Below are positions 9,564-17,520 of a stretch of 64,000 bases of DNA, one piece after another. The translations under genes were made by a program, and so were the position numbers. Every line of letters begins with the position of its first letter. Positions within the stretch are counted from its first letter, which is position 1. Under the pieces are notes generated by a model. It worked only from the letters and a program-made list of their open reading frames with translations, was not told the origin of the DNA and did not search any database. The stretch comes from Enterobacteriaceae bacterium. GTDB taxonomy: Bacteria; Pseudomonadota; Gammaproteobacteria; Enterobacterales; Enterobacteriaceae. The stretch lies in the NCBI GenBank assembly GCA_902363335.1, contig CABIZV010000005.1, positions 308,176 through 372,175 on the forward strand, given 5' to 3'.

Positions 9564-9594
9564 AATTGTACAATTTAACCTTAATTGTACAATT
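9564..9594. promoter_or_regulatory. Paired 12-bp palindromes upstream of rcsD
   Basis: Two identical perfect palindromes AATTGTACAATT lie at 9564-9575 and 9583-9594, spaced 19 bp centre to centre, about 220-250 bp upstream of rcsD in an A/T-rich stretch. The binding protein is unknown to me. The rest of 9345-9750 shows no gene. Confidence 0.4.
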
Positions 9595-9750
9595 ACACGG
9601 CACAATGGACTAAAAAATAGCACTAATAAACAAGACATTATTATTTTAATAGGCGAGGGCTTATTATCAATGAATGCATTTCGATTAATTAATAATCGTT
9701 ATAATTTATGTCGGGTAGCACAAATTGATTAAGGTTTCGTAAAGAAAGGT

Positions 9751-9843
9751 AAAAAAAACCGGATGCGAAGCATCCGGTAGAAATAGGGGTAAACAGACAT
9801 TCAGAACTGAATGACGGTAATAAATAAAGTTAATGATGATAGC
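9751..9843 (-). ncRNA. micF: MicF antisense sRNA
   Basis: MicF represses ompF translation by base pairing. On the minus strand the 5' end reads GCTATCATCATTAAC (from 9843), matching E. coli MicF, and contains the conserved segment CTGTTTACCCCTATTT. It ends in a terminator hairpin ACCGGATGC TT GCATCCGGT followed by eight T (9751-9758). The length of about 93 nt and the location, divergent from ompC and upstream of rcsD, match E. coli. A TAAAAT hexamer about 10 nt upstream of the 5' end could be the -10. Confidence 0.93.
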
Positions 9844-10000
9844 GGGAACTATTTTAGTTCTGTGTGAAAGTTTTGTTTTACCATTCAGTGCTAAACCTGA
9901 CCTGTTTTTTAACCTATTGATTTAATGAATCTATTCATGAAAATTTTGTTTATTGGTGCTATTTCTCATCGCATTTTGTGCTAAAAAAAGTTCCCTGAAA

Positions 10001-10061
10001 TACACATTTTGAAACATCTATAGCGATAAATGAAACATTTCAAGGCTTTTCGTATCATATT
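10001..10061 (+). promoter_or_regulatory. OmpR-binding sites C1-C2-C3 of ompC
   Basis: Three tandem ~20-bp sites carry the OmpR signature GAAACAT or its degenerate form. C1 is at 10001-10020 (TTTTGAAACATCTA), C2 at about 10022-10041 (ATAAATGAAACATTT) and C3 at about 10042-10061 (CTTTTCGTATCATATT). Order and sequence match the E. coli ompC promoter. By known position OmpR here should also affect the divergent micF. Confidence 0.88.
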
Positions 10062-10088
10062 CCTGTTGGATTATTCCTGTTTTTACAG

Positions 10089-10094
10089 CACAAT
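10089..10094 (+). promoter_or_regulatory. Probable ompC -10 element
   Basis: CACAAT sits 28 bp past the C3 OmpR site, where E. coli has GAGAAT. The -35 region overlaps C3 and is poor, as expected for an OmpR-dependent promoter. A CTGATTAATGAGGGTTAATCAG hairpin lies in the leader just downstream. Confidence 0.6.
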
Positions 10095-10176
10095 GGGTCC
10101 GCCAACTGATTAATGAGGGTTAATCAGTAAGCAGTGGCATATAAAAAGGCATATATAACAACAGAGGGTTAATAAA

Positions 10177-11301
10177 ATGAAAGTTAAAGTACTGTCCCTC
10201 CTGGTACCAGCATTGCTGGTAGCGGGCGCAGCAAATGCGGCTGAAATTTATAACAAAGATGGCAACAAATTAGATCTGTACGGTAAAGTAGACGGCCTGC
10301 ACTATTTCTCCAGCGACAAGAGCGTTGATGGCGACCAGTCTTATGTTCGTCTGGGCATCAAAGGCGAAACTCAGATTAACGACCAGCTGACCGGTTACGG
10401 CCAGTGGGAATACAACATCCAGGCTAACAACACCGAAAGCACGTCTGACCAGGCGTGGACCCGTGTTGGCTTCGCCGGTCTGCGTTTTGCTGATGCTGGT
10501 TCTATCGACTACGGTCGTAACTACGGCGTTGTTTACGACGTCACTTCCTGGACCGACGTTCTGCCAGAATTCGGCGGCGACACCTACGGTTCTGACAACT
10601 TCCTGCAGCAGCGTGCTAACGGCGTAGCAACTTACCGTAACACCGACTTCTTCGGTCTGGTTGATGGTCTGAACTTTGCTCTGCAGTATCAGGGTAAAAA
10701 CGGCAGCGTTTCTGGTGAAGGTTCTACCAATAACGGTCGTAATGATCTGAAACAGAACGGTGACGGCTTTGGCGGCTCCCTGACTTACGATCTGGGCGAA
10801 GGCTTCAGCGTAGGTACTGCGATTGCTAGCTCTAAGCGTACTACCGACCAGAACAACATGGCTTACGGTCACGGCGACAACGCAACGACCTACACCGGCG
10901 GCCTGAAATATGATGCGAACAACATCTATCTGGCAGCGCAGTACACCCAGACCTACAACGCGACCCGCTTTAGCGGTAACGGCAACGGCGACGCTGTCAA
11001 AGGCTTCGCTGAAAAAGCACAGAACTTCGAAGTGGTTGCACAGTACCAGTTCGACTTCGGTCTGCGTCCTTCCGTTTCTTACCTGCAGTCTAAAGGTAAA
11101 AACATCGACGGCGTGAACGGTAACTTCGGTGACCAGGACCTGCTGAAATATGTTGACGTAGGCGCGACTTACTACTTCAACAAAAACATGTCTACCTACG
11201 TTGATTACAAAATCAACCTGCTGGACGACAGCGAGTTTACCCGTCGTGCGGGTATCTCCACCGACAACGTTGTTGCACTGGGTGTGGTTTACCAGTTCTA
11301 A
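10177..11301 (+). CDS. ompC: Outer membrane porin C
   Basis: OmpC is a trimeric 16-stranded general-diffusion porin. The signal peptide MKVKVLSLLVPALLVAGAANA is cleaved before AEIYNK. The mature protein has the typical porin N-terminus (KDGNKLDLYGKVDGLHYF), the loop-3 constriction motif PEFGGD, and a C-terminal VVYQF ending in Phe needed for BAM-dependent assembly. The 374 residues are normal. The gene is monocistronic, preceded by OmpR sites and the divergent micF, and followed by a strong terminator. The loop regions (for example near SGNGNGDAVKG) are where species differ. Confidence 0.97.
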   Translation: MKVKVLSLLVPALLVAGAANAAEIYNKDGNKLDLYGKVDGLHYFSSDKSVDGDQSYVRLGIKGETQINDQLTGYGQWEYNIQANNTESTSDQAWTRVGFAGLRFADAGSIDYGRNYGVVYDVTSWTDVLPEFGGDTYGSDNFLQQRANGVATYRNTDFFGLVDGLNFALQYQGKNGSVSGEGSTNNGRNDLKQNGDGFGGSLTYDLGEGFSVGTAIASSKRTTDQNNMAYGHGDNATTYTGGLKYDANNIYLAAQYTQTYNATRFSGNGNGDAVKGFAEKAQNFEVVAQYQFDFGLRPSVSYLQSKGKNIDGVNGNFGDQDLLKYVDVGATYYFNKNMSTYVDYKINLLDDSEFTRRAGISTDNVVALGVVYQF

Positions 11302-11320
11302 TCTTAACGACGTAGTCAAA

Positions 11321-11345
11321 AAGGGGCCATCCGGCCCCTTTTTTT
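11321..11345 (+). terminator. ompC rho-independent terminator
   Basis: Hairpin AAGGGGCC AT(C) GGCCCCTT is followed by a T-run. Confidence 0.9.
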
Positions 11346-11403
11346 ATGCCGAAATTTAATCAATTAGTGTACTCTTGCGGCGATCGCAGGAGGGTAATAA
11401 CGG

Positions 11404-12456
11404 ATGGAAATGACTTTTTTACGTGTGGCGCTATTGAGCGTCGTGGTACTGCTGGCAGGTTGTGATAACTCCAATGCGCCGGAAGCACCCAAAGCGGCGG
11501 CAACCGTGCTGGAAGGGAAAACCATGGGAACCTTCTGGCGCGTTAGCGTCGTCGGTATCGATAAAGCGCAGGCAGACGAGCTGCGACACAAGGTACAAAC
11601 TCAGCTCGACGCTGACGACCAGCTCCTATCGACATGGAAAAATGATTCGGCGTTAATGCGCTTTAATCATTCCACCAGTATGACGCCGTGGCCGGTGAGT
11701 GAGGCGATGGCCGATATTGTCACCGAATCATTGCGCATTGGTCGTAAGACCCAGGGCGCTATGGATATTACCGTTGGGCCGCTGGTCAATCTCTGGGGTT
11801 TTGGCCCGGATAAACAGCCGCTAAAAACGCCAACCCAGAGCCAGATTGACGCGGCGAAAGCGCGCACCGGGCTGGAGTTTTTATCGGTTATCAACCGCTC
11901 AGGACGGCAGTACTTACAAAAATCGCTCCCCGATCTTTATGTCGATCTCTCGACGGTCGGCGAGGGATATGCCGCCGATCATCTGGCACGTCTGATGGCC
12001 CAGGAGGGAATTTCGCGCTACCTGGTCTCGGTGGGCGGCGCACTGGTCAGCCGGGGCATGAACGCTGACGGGCAGCCGTGGCGAGTGGCTATCCAGAAAC
12101 CGACCGACCGGGAAAATGCGGTGCAGGCAATTGTCGACATTAACGGTCACGGGATCAGCACCTCCGGCAGCTATCGCAACTATTATGAGCTGGATGGTCA
12201 GCGGATCTCCCACGTTATCGACCCGCAAACCGGACGGCCTATTACTCACAAACTGGTCTCCGTGACGGTGATTGCGCCTACCGCGCTGGAAGCCGATGGC
12301 TGGGATACCGGACTGATGGTATTAGGCCCGCAGAAAGCCCAGCAGGTGGTACGCGAGCAGGGGCTGGCGGTATACATGATTATGAAAGAAGGTGATGGAT
12401 TCACGACCTGGATGTCACCGCAGTTCCGCGCCTTCCTGGTAGGCGGGAAAAATTAA
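11404..12456 (+). CDS. apbE: FAD:protein FMN transferase ApbE (lipoprotein)
   Basis: ApbE uses FAD to attach FMN covalently to threonine in target proteins such as NqrB/NqrC and RnfG. The lipobox LLAGC gives a lipidated Cys20, so the protein is anchored in the periplasm. Family motifs visible are EGKTMGTFWRVSV near the N-terminus, VDLSTVGEGYAAD, VGGALVSRG, and the HVIDPQTGRP and EADGWDTGLMVLG region that holds metal-binding acidic residues. The chosen start aligns with E. coli MEISFTRVALL, with an AGGAGG ribosome-binding site just upstream. The length of 350 is normal. Confidence 0.93.
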   Translation: MEMTFLRVALLSVVVLLAGCDNSNAPEAPKAAATVLEGKTMGTFWRVSVVGIDKAQADELRHKVQTQLDADDQLLSTWKNDSALMRFNHSTSMTPWPVSEAMADIVTESLRIGRKTQGAMDITVGPLVNLWGFGPDKQPLKTPTQSQIDAAKARTGLEFLSVINRSGRQYLQKSLPDLYVDLSTVGEGYAADHLARLMAQEGISRYLVSVGGALVSRGMNADGQPWRVAIQKPTDRENAVQAIVDINGHGISTSGSYRNYYELDGQRISHVIDPQTGRPITHKLVSVTVIAPTALEADGWDTGLMVLGPQKAQQVVREQGLAVYMIMKEGDGFTTWMSPQFRAFLVGGKN

Positions 12457-12463
12457 AAAGCAA
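12451..12463 (+). promoter_or_regulatory. Candidate Ada box of the ada-alkB promoter
   Basis: AATTAAAAAGCAA fits the Ada-recognised pattern AAT-N6-GCAA (E. coli AATTAAAGCGCAA). Like E. coli it is followed by GATTG and a T-run. It overlaps the apbE stop codon (12454-12456). Methylated Ada would activate ada-alkB from here. Confidence 0.55.
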
Positions 12464-12482
12464 GATTGCGGGTTTTTTAATT

Positions 12483-12521
12483 CCTCCCTTTAGGCAAAGT
12501 GATGGTTACACTAAAGGGAGG
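12483..12521 (+). other. 10-bp inverted repeat covering the ada ribosome-binding site
   Basis: CCTCCCTTTA (12483-12492) and TAAAGGGAGG (12512-12521) pair perfectly over a 19-base loop. The right arm contains the GGGAGG Shine-Dalgarno of ada, whose ATG is at 12530. If the transcript includes both arms, this would hide the ribosome-binding site. Confidence 0.6.
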
Positions 12522-12529
12522 GGCTCGTT

Positions 12530-13585
12530 ATGACATCTTACACTTCAATGACTGATGATGAACGCTGGCAGGCGGTGCTTAATCGTGATGCGGCCGCGGA
12601 CGGTCAGTTTGTCTTTGCCGTGCAGACCACCGGTATTTTTTGCCGCCCGTCTTGTCGCGCGCGTCACGCACTGCGTCAAAACGTGCGTTTCTTTGCGGAT
12701 ATTGACGCCGCACAGCACGCCGGGTTTCGGCCCTGTAAGCGCTGTCGCCCCGAAACGCTTTCGCCAGAGCAGCAAAAAATCGCTAAAGTCGCCTACGCCT
12801 GCCGATTACTGGAACAGGAAACGCCGGTCACGCTCGAGGCGCTCGCCCAGGCGGTGGCGGTCAGCCCTTATCATTTTCATCGACTGTTTAAATCCGTCAC
12901 CGGAATGACGCCAAAAGCCTGGCAACAGGCCTGGCGCGCCCGTCGTCTGCGTGAATCATTAGCAGCCGGACAAGCGGTAACGCAGGCGGTGCTGGAGGCG
13001 GGATTTCCCACCAGCAGCAGCTATTATCGCCACGCGGACGACATTCTGGGAATGACCGCCCAGCGTTATCGGCAGGGGGGAAAGTCGTCGGATATTCATT
13101 ATTCAACAGGTGAGTGCTCACTAGGGCGCTGTCTGGTGGCGATGAGCGAGCGCGGGATCTGTGCGGTTTTACTCGGTGATGATGATGCCACACTGCTGGC
13201 TGAGCTACAGCAAACGTTGCCTGCCGCACGATATCTCGCGGCAGACGCGGCCTCAAGCGAGCAAATCGCCACGGTGATCGCCCGCCTGAATCAGCCCGGC
13301 GGCACCTTATCGCTGCCGCTCGATATTCGCGGTACGGCTTTCCAGCAGCAGGTCTGGCAGGCGCTACGCACGATACCCGCAGGCCAAACGCGTAGCTATC
13401 AGCAGGTGGCAGACAGTATCGGCAAGCCAAAAGCGGTGCGAGCGGTGGCTAGCGCCTGCGCCGCCAATCGGCTGGCCATTGTGGTGCCGTGCCATCGTGT
13501 GGTGCGCGGTGATGGCGCACTCTCCGGTTATCGCTGGGGAGTGGCGCGAAAAGCTGCGCTGTTACAACGTGAAAAGGAGCGCTAA
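12530..13585 (+). CDS. ada: Ada: DNA methyl-phosphotriester/O6-methylguanine transferase and activator
   Basis: Ada repairs alkylated DNA and, once methylated on its N-terminal cysteine, activates its own operon. The N-terminal zinc domain has Cys38, Cys42, Cys69 and Cys72 (RPSCRARHAL, FRPCKRCRPE), with Cys38 the methyl acceptor. An AraC-type helix-turn-helix follows (about 85-185). The C-terminal O6-methylguanine transferase has the PCHRV motif with acceptor Cys321. The 351 residues are close to the E. coli 354. The gene overlaps alkB by one base (TAATG), so translation is probably coupled. Confidence 0.96.
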   Translation: MTSYTSMTDDERWQAVLNRDAAADGQFVFAVQTTGIFCRPSCRARHALRQNVRFFADIDAAQHAGFRPCKRCRPETLSPEQQKIAKVAYACRLLEQETPVTLEALAQAVAVSPYHFHRLFKSVTGMTPKAWQQAWRARRLRESLAAGQAVTQAVLEAGFPTSSSYYRHADDILGMTAQRYRQGGKSSDIHYSTGECSLGRCLVAMSERGICAVLLGDDDATLLAELQQTLPAARYLAADAASSEQIATVIARLNQPGGTLSLPLDIRGTAFQQQVWQALRTIPAGQTRSYQQVADSIGKPKAVRAVASACAANRLAIVVPCHRVVRGDGALSGYRWGVARKAALLQREKER

Positions 13586-14229
13586 TGCTAGATCTCTTTG
13601 CGGATGAAGCGCCGTGGTCAGAGCCATTGGCCCCGGGCGCGGTCGTGCTGCGTCGTCTGGCTCGCGAGAAAAGTGCCGAGCTGCTGGCCGCCATTGAGCA
13701 GGTGGCGGCCATTTCGCCATTTCGCCAGATGGTGACGCCGGGCGGTTACACTATGTCGGTGGCGATGACCAACTGTGGCCCGCTCGGCTGGAGTACCGAC
13801 CGTCATGGATACCGTTACTCGCCGATAGACCCGCTCAGCGGCAAGCCCTGGCCCCTGATGCCGGATTGCTTCCTTGCGCTGGCGCAGGATGCGGCAAGCC
13901 GTGCCGGATACCCCGACTTTCAACCCGATGCCTGCCTGATTAACCGTTATCAGCCGGGCGCAAAACTGTCGCTGCATCAGGATAAAGACGAAGCCTGCCT
14001 GAATGCGCCGATTGTGTCGGTATCGCTGGGCCTTCCGGCAACCTTCCAGTTTGGCGGTCTGACGCGCAGCGCTCGGCTGCAAAAAATATTTCTGGAGCAC
14101 GGTGATGTAGTGGTGTGGGGTGGGGAATCCCGACTGTTTTATCATGCCATATTGCCGCTTAAGGCCGGTCATCACCCGCAGGTTGGCGCGTGGCGCTATA
14201 ACCTGACTTTTCGTCGTGCCGCTCAATAG
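13585..14229 (+). CDS. alkB: AlkB alpha-ketoglutarate-dependent DNA dealkylase
   Basis: AlkB oxidatively removes 1-methyladenine and 3-methylcytosine lesions using Fe(II) and 2-oxoglutarate. The iron ligands His131, Asp133 and His187 are present (LSLHQDKDE, FYHAILPL), as are the 2-oxoglutarate-binding Arg204 and Arg210 (WRYNLTFRR). Numbering is the same as in E. coli. The start codon overlaps the ada stop, so it is the second gene of the adaptive-response operon. A hairpin terminator follows. Confidence 0.97.
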   Translation: MLDLFADEAPWSEPLAPGAVVLRRLAREKSAELLAAIEQVAAISPFRQMVTPGGYTMSVAMTNCGPLGWSTDRHGYRYSPIDPLSGKPWPLMPDCFLALAQDAASRAGYPDFQPDACLINRYQPGAKLSLHQDKDEACLNAPIVSVSLGLPATFQFGGLTRSARLQKIFLEHGDVVVWGGESRLFYHAILPLKAGHHPQVGAWRYNLTFRRAAQ

Positions 14230-14265
14230 CGAATAAAAATAAGAATTATTCTTGATGTAGTTTCT

Positions 14266-14293
14266 CAGCAGTTTACACTGCTGGCTGTTTTTT
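14266..14293 (+). terminator. ada-alkB operon terminator
   Basis: CAGCAG and CTGCTG arms with a 6-base loop are followed by GCTG and a run of T, 37 bp after alkB. Confidence 0.7.
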
Positions 14294-14311
14294 CAAGTCC
14301 AGGTAGCTGCG

Positions 14312-15955
14312 ATGGAACTTCTCTTACTGGTCTGGCGTCAATATCGCTGGCCTTTTATTGGCGTCATGGCGCTGAGCCTGCTTAGTGCGGCGCTGGGTAT
14401 CGGCCTTATTGCCTTTATCAACGTTCGTTTGATTGAGATGGTCGATACCACTTTATCCGTCTTACCGGAATTTCTTGGTCTGCTCTTATTGCTGATGGCG
14501 GTCACGCTGGGATCGCAGCTGGCACTGACCACGCTGGGGCACCATTTTGTCTATCGTCTGCGCCGTGAATTTATTAAGCGCATTCTTGATACCCAGGTTG
14601 AGCGGGTGGAAAAACTGGGCAGTGCCTCGCTGCTGGCGGGGCTAACCAGCGATATCCGCGCGATTACCATCGCTTTTGTGCGTCTGCCGGAACTGGTACA
14701 GGGGATAATCCTGACCGTAGGCTCCGCCGCCTATCTGGCGATGCTGTCGACGAAAATGCTGCTGATTACCGCACTGTGGATGGCGCTGACCATCTGGGGC
14801 GGATTTATGCTGGTGGCGCGCGTCTATAAACACATGGCAACGCTGCGCGAAACCGAAGACCGACTGTACAATGACTATCAGACGGTGCTGGAAGGGCGCA
14901 AAGAGCTGACGCTAAACCGCGAACGCGCAGAGTATGTTTTTGAACAGCAGTTTACCCCGGACGCCAAAGCCTATCGTCACCATATTGTGCGTGCCGATAC
15001 CTTCCACTTAAGCGCCGTCAACTGGTCAAATATCATGATGCTGGGCGCTATTGGGCTGGTGTTCTGGATGGCCAATGGTCTCGGATGGGCCGATACCAAC
15101 GTGGCTGCCACTTACTCCCTGACGCTACTGTTTTTGCGTACGCCGCTACTCTCGGCGGTTGGGGCGTTGCCGACGCTTTTGAGCGCGCAGGTGGCTTTCA
15201 AAAAACTCAATAAATTCTCGCTGGCTCCGTATCGGGAAACCTTCCCGCAGCCGACAGCGCATCCTCACTGGCAGACCCTTGAGCTGCGTGATGTGACCTT
15301 CCATTATGAAGACAATACCTTTGCCGTTGGGCCATTAAACCTGACGCTGAAACGCGGTGAGCTGGTATTCCTGATTGGCGGTAACGGCAGCGGTAAATCG
15401 ACGCTGGCGATGCTGCTGACCGGGCTGTATCAACCGGTTTCCGGGCAAATTCTCCTCGACGGCCAGCCGCTGGCCGCTGAGAAGCCGGAAGATTATCGCA
15501 AACTGTTTTCCGCGGTGTTTACCGATGTCTGGCTGTTTGAACATTTACTGGGGCCGGAAGGCAAGCAGGCCAACCCGGAATTGGTCGAGAAATGGCTGCT
15601 TCAGCTACAGATGAGCCATAAAGTGAAGCTCGACGACGGTCGCATTCTTGACCTGAAACTGTCTAAGGGCCAGAAGAAGCGTGTGGCGCTGCTGCTGGCG
15701 CTGGCGGAAGAGCGTGACATTATTATGCTCGATGAGTGGGCGGCCGATCAGGACCCTCATTTCCGCCGCGAGTTTTATCAGGTCCTACTGCCATTGATGC
15801 AGCAAATGGGGAAAACGATATTTGCCATCAGCCACGACGATCACTATTTTGTCCATGCCGACCGTCTGCTGGAAATGCGCAACGGACAGCTTAGTGAGCT
15901 GGTTGGTGAAGAGCGAGAGCGTGCCTCAAGGGATGCCGTAGCACGAACGGCCTGA
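14312..15955 (+). CDS. yojI: ABC transporter YojI (microcin J25/peptide exporter)
   Basis: This is a half-size ABC exporter with fused membrane and ATPase domains. E. coli YojI exports the lasso peptide microcin J25 together with TolC. The N-terminal ~300 residues form six membrane helices. The ATPase domain has Walker A GGNGSGKST (about 356-364), an unusual signature LSKGQ (about 450), Walker B IIMLDEWAADQD and the switch histidine ISHDDH. The 547 residues match the family. It probably acts as a homodimer. The separate terminator upstream suggests its own transcription unit. Confidence 0.93.
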   Translation: MELLLLVWRQYRWPFIGVMALSLLSAALGIGLIAFINVRLIEMVDTTLSVLPEFLGLLLLLMAVTLGSQLALTTLGHHFVYRLRREFIKRILDTQVERVEKLGSASLLAGLTSDIRAITIAFVRLPELVQGIILTVGSAAYLAMLSTKMLLITALWMALTIWGGFMLVARVYKHMATLRETEDRLYNDYQTVLEGRKELTLNRERAEYVFEQQFTPDAKAYRHHIVRADTFHLSAVNWSNIMMLGAIGLVFWMANGLGWADTNVAATYSLTLLFLRTPLLSAVGALPTLLSAQVAFKKLNKFSLAPYRETFPQPTAHPHWQTLELRDVTFHYEDNTFAVGPLNLTLKRGELVFLIGGNGSGKSTLAMLLTGLYQPVSGQILLDGQPLAAEKPEDYRKLFSAVFTDVWLFEHLLGPEGKQANPELVEKWLLQLQMSHKVKLDDGRILDLKLSKGQKKRVALLLALAEERDIIMLDEWAADQDPHFRREFYQVLLPLMQQMGKTIFAISHDDHYFVHADRLLEMRNGQLSELVGEERERASRDAVARTA

Positions 15956-16083
15956 TTTTTTTGCCGCTTCGCTGATTTTTTCAACGCTTGAGCGCCCCGT
16001 TTAGCCTTTTTTACATACCCCGCGCTATGATTAAATTCGTCCACTCATCCGAGTGGGCGAACCTTCACGAATAAGGATTATTC

Positions 16084-17520
16084 ATGTCTCTGTTGAAGAA
16101 GAACAGTGCCCGCCTGCGCGACGAAGAGCGTATGCGCCTTATCTGGTTGCTGACAACCGATAAGGCCATCACCTCGGCGTTGCTGGGCAAATTGACGCTG
16201 GCCGAACAATACGACGAAAGCACGCTGGCCGACGACCTTGCGGAAGTAGGGGCGCTGGTTGCGCACCTGCAGCCCCCGGATCTTGCCGATACCCTGGAGG
16301 CGTTACCGTCGGAAGAGCGTCACGCACTGTGGAACATGATCGAAGACGATCGCCGCGGGAAAGTGTTGCTGGAAGCATCGGAGAACGTCTGGGACGACCT
16401 CATTGAAGATATGAGCGACCGGGCGTTGCTCGATGCACTGCACACGCTGGATATCGACGAACAGATCTACATGGTGCAACACCTGCCGCGCGATCTGACG
16501 GGCCGTCTGCTGGCCTCGATGACCCCGGAAGAACGTGCCCGCGTGCGCCAGGTGATGAACTATGCGCACGACTGCGTGGGTTCTATCATGGAGTTTGAGG
16601 TCATCACCATCCGGGCGGACGTGACCCTGGCCTCCGTGCAGCGCTTCCTGCGTCGGTTGGGCAAAATGCCGGAGAACACCGATAAACTGTTCGTTATCAA
16701 ACGCGACCAGACGCTGGTGGGTGAACTGGAGCTGAAAACCATTCTGCTCAATTCAGCGGATCGGTATGTCCATGAAGTCATGGAGTCCGATCCGATGACC
16801 TTCCACCCGGAAGAAAAATCGGAAAGCGTGGCGCGAACGTTTGAACGTGACAACCTGATCAGTGCCGCGGTCATCGACTCTGACGGAAAGCTGATGGGAC
16901 GTTTAACCATCGATGAGATCGTTGATGTGGTCTATGAAGAGACCGACAGTGATTTACGCCGGATGGGTGGTCTGAGCAGTGACGAAGACGTTTACGCCCC
17001 AGTGATGAAAGCGGTCAAAACCCGCTGGGCGTGGCTTGCGATTAACCTCTGCACGGCGTTTATCGCCTCAAGGGTGATCGACGGTTTTGAACATACGATT
17101 TCACAGCTCGTGGCGTTGGCGTCGTTAATGCCGATTGTCGCCGGGATTGGCGGCAACACTGGTAATCAGACGATCACCATGATTGTGCGCGCGCTGGCGT
17201 TACAACATATTCAGCCGGGAAACTTCTCATTCCTGATCCTGCGTGAAATGGGCGTGGCGCTGATAAATGGTGTCGTCTGGGGCGGGATTATGGGCGGCAT
17301 CACCTGGTTACTGTATGACGACATGCACCTGGGCGCGGTGATGTCACTGGCGATGATCTTAAACCTGCTGGTGGCTTCGGTAATGGGGGTATTGATCCCG
17401 ATGATCATGGTTAAGTTCGGACGCGACCCTGCGGTCGGTTCAAGCGTCATGATCACCGCGATCACCGATACCGGCGGCTTCTTTATTTTTCTGGGGCTGG
17501 CGACCGTGTTTCTGCTTTAA
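16084..17520 (+). CDS. mgtE: Magnesium transporter MgtE
   Basis: MgtE is a dimeric Mg2+-gated Mg2+ channel. The layout is standard: a cytosolic N domain of helical repeats (about 30-130, with ADTLEALPSEERHALWNMI), two CBS domains (about 135-255; VMESDPMTFHPEEK), a plug helix, and five membrane helices (about 285-478). Pore motifs are PIVAGIGGNTGNQT and the conserved Asp in AITDTGGFFIFLGLATVFL. Length 478. The gene is absent from this site in E. coli K-12 and from that genome as far as I recall. Its last 38 bases overlap the end of the convergent SulP gene. No Mg2+ riboswitch was recognised; a CCACTC/GAGTGG hairpin lies at 16040-16055. Confidence 0.92.
   Translation: MSLLKKNSARLRDEERMRLIWLLTTDKAITSALLGKLTLAEQYDESTLADDLAEVGALVAHLQPPDLADTLEALPSEERHALWNMIEDDRRGKVLLEASENVWDDLIEDMSDRALLDALHTLDIDEQIYMVQHLPRDLTGRLLASMTPEERARVRQVMNYAHDCVGSIMEFEVITIRADVTLASVQRFLRRLGKMPENTDKLFVIKRDQTLVGELELKTILLNSADRYVHEVMESDPMTFHPEEKSESVARTFERDNLISAAVIDSDGKLMGRLTIDEIVDVVYEETDSDLRRMGGLSSDEDVYAPVMKAVKTRWAWLAINLCTAFIASRVIDGFEHTISQLVALASLMPIVAGIGGNTGNQTITMIVRALALQHIQPGNFSFLILREMGVALINGVVWGGIMGGITWLLYDDMHLGAVMSLAMILNLLVASVMGVLIPMIMVKFGRDPAVGSSVMITAITDTGGFFIFLGLATVFLL

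Noticed and set aside
10270..11319. 349-codon open frame antisense to ompC
   Set aside because: Another codon-bias shadow of a highly expressed gene, with no recognisable family.
16032..16083. Mg2+ riboswitch upstream of mgtE
   Set aside because: The leader is short with one 6-bp hairpin and shows none of the complexity of a known magnesium riboswitch.
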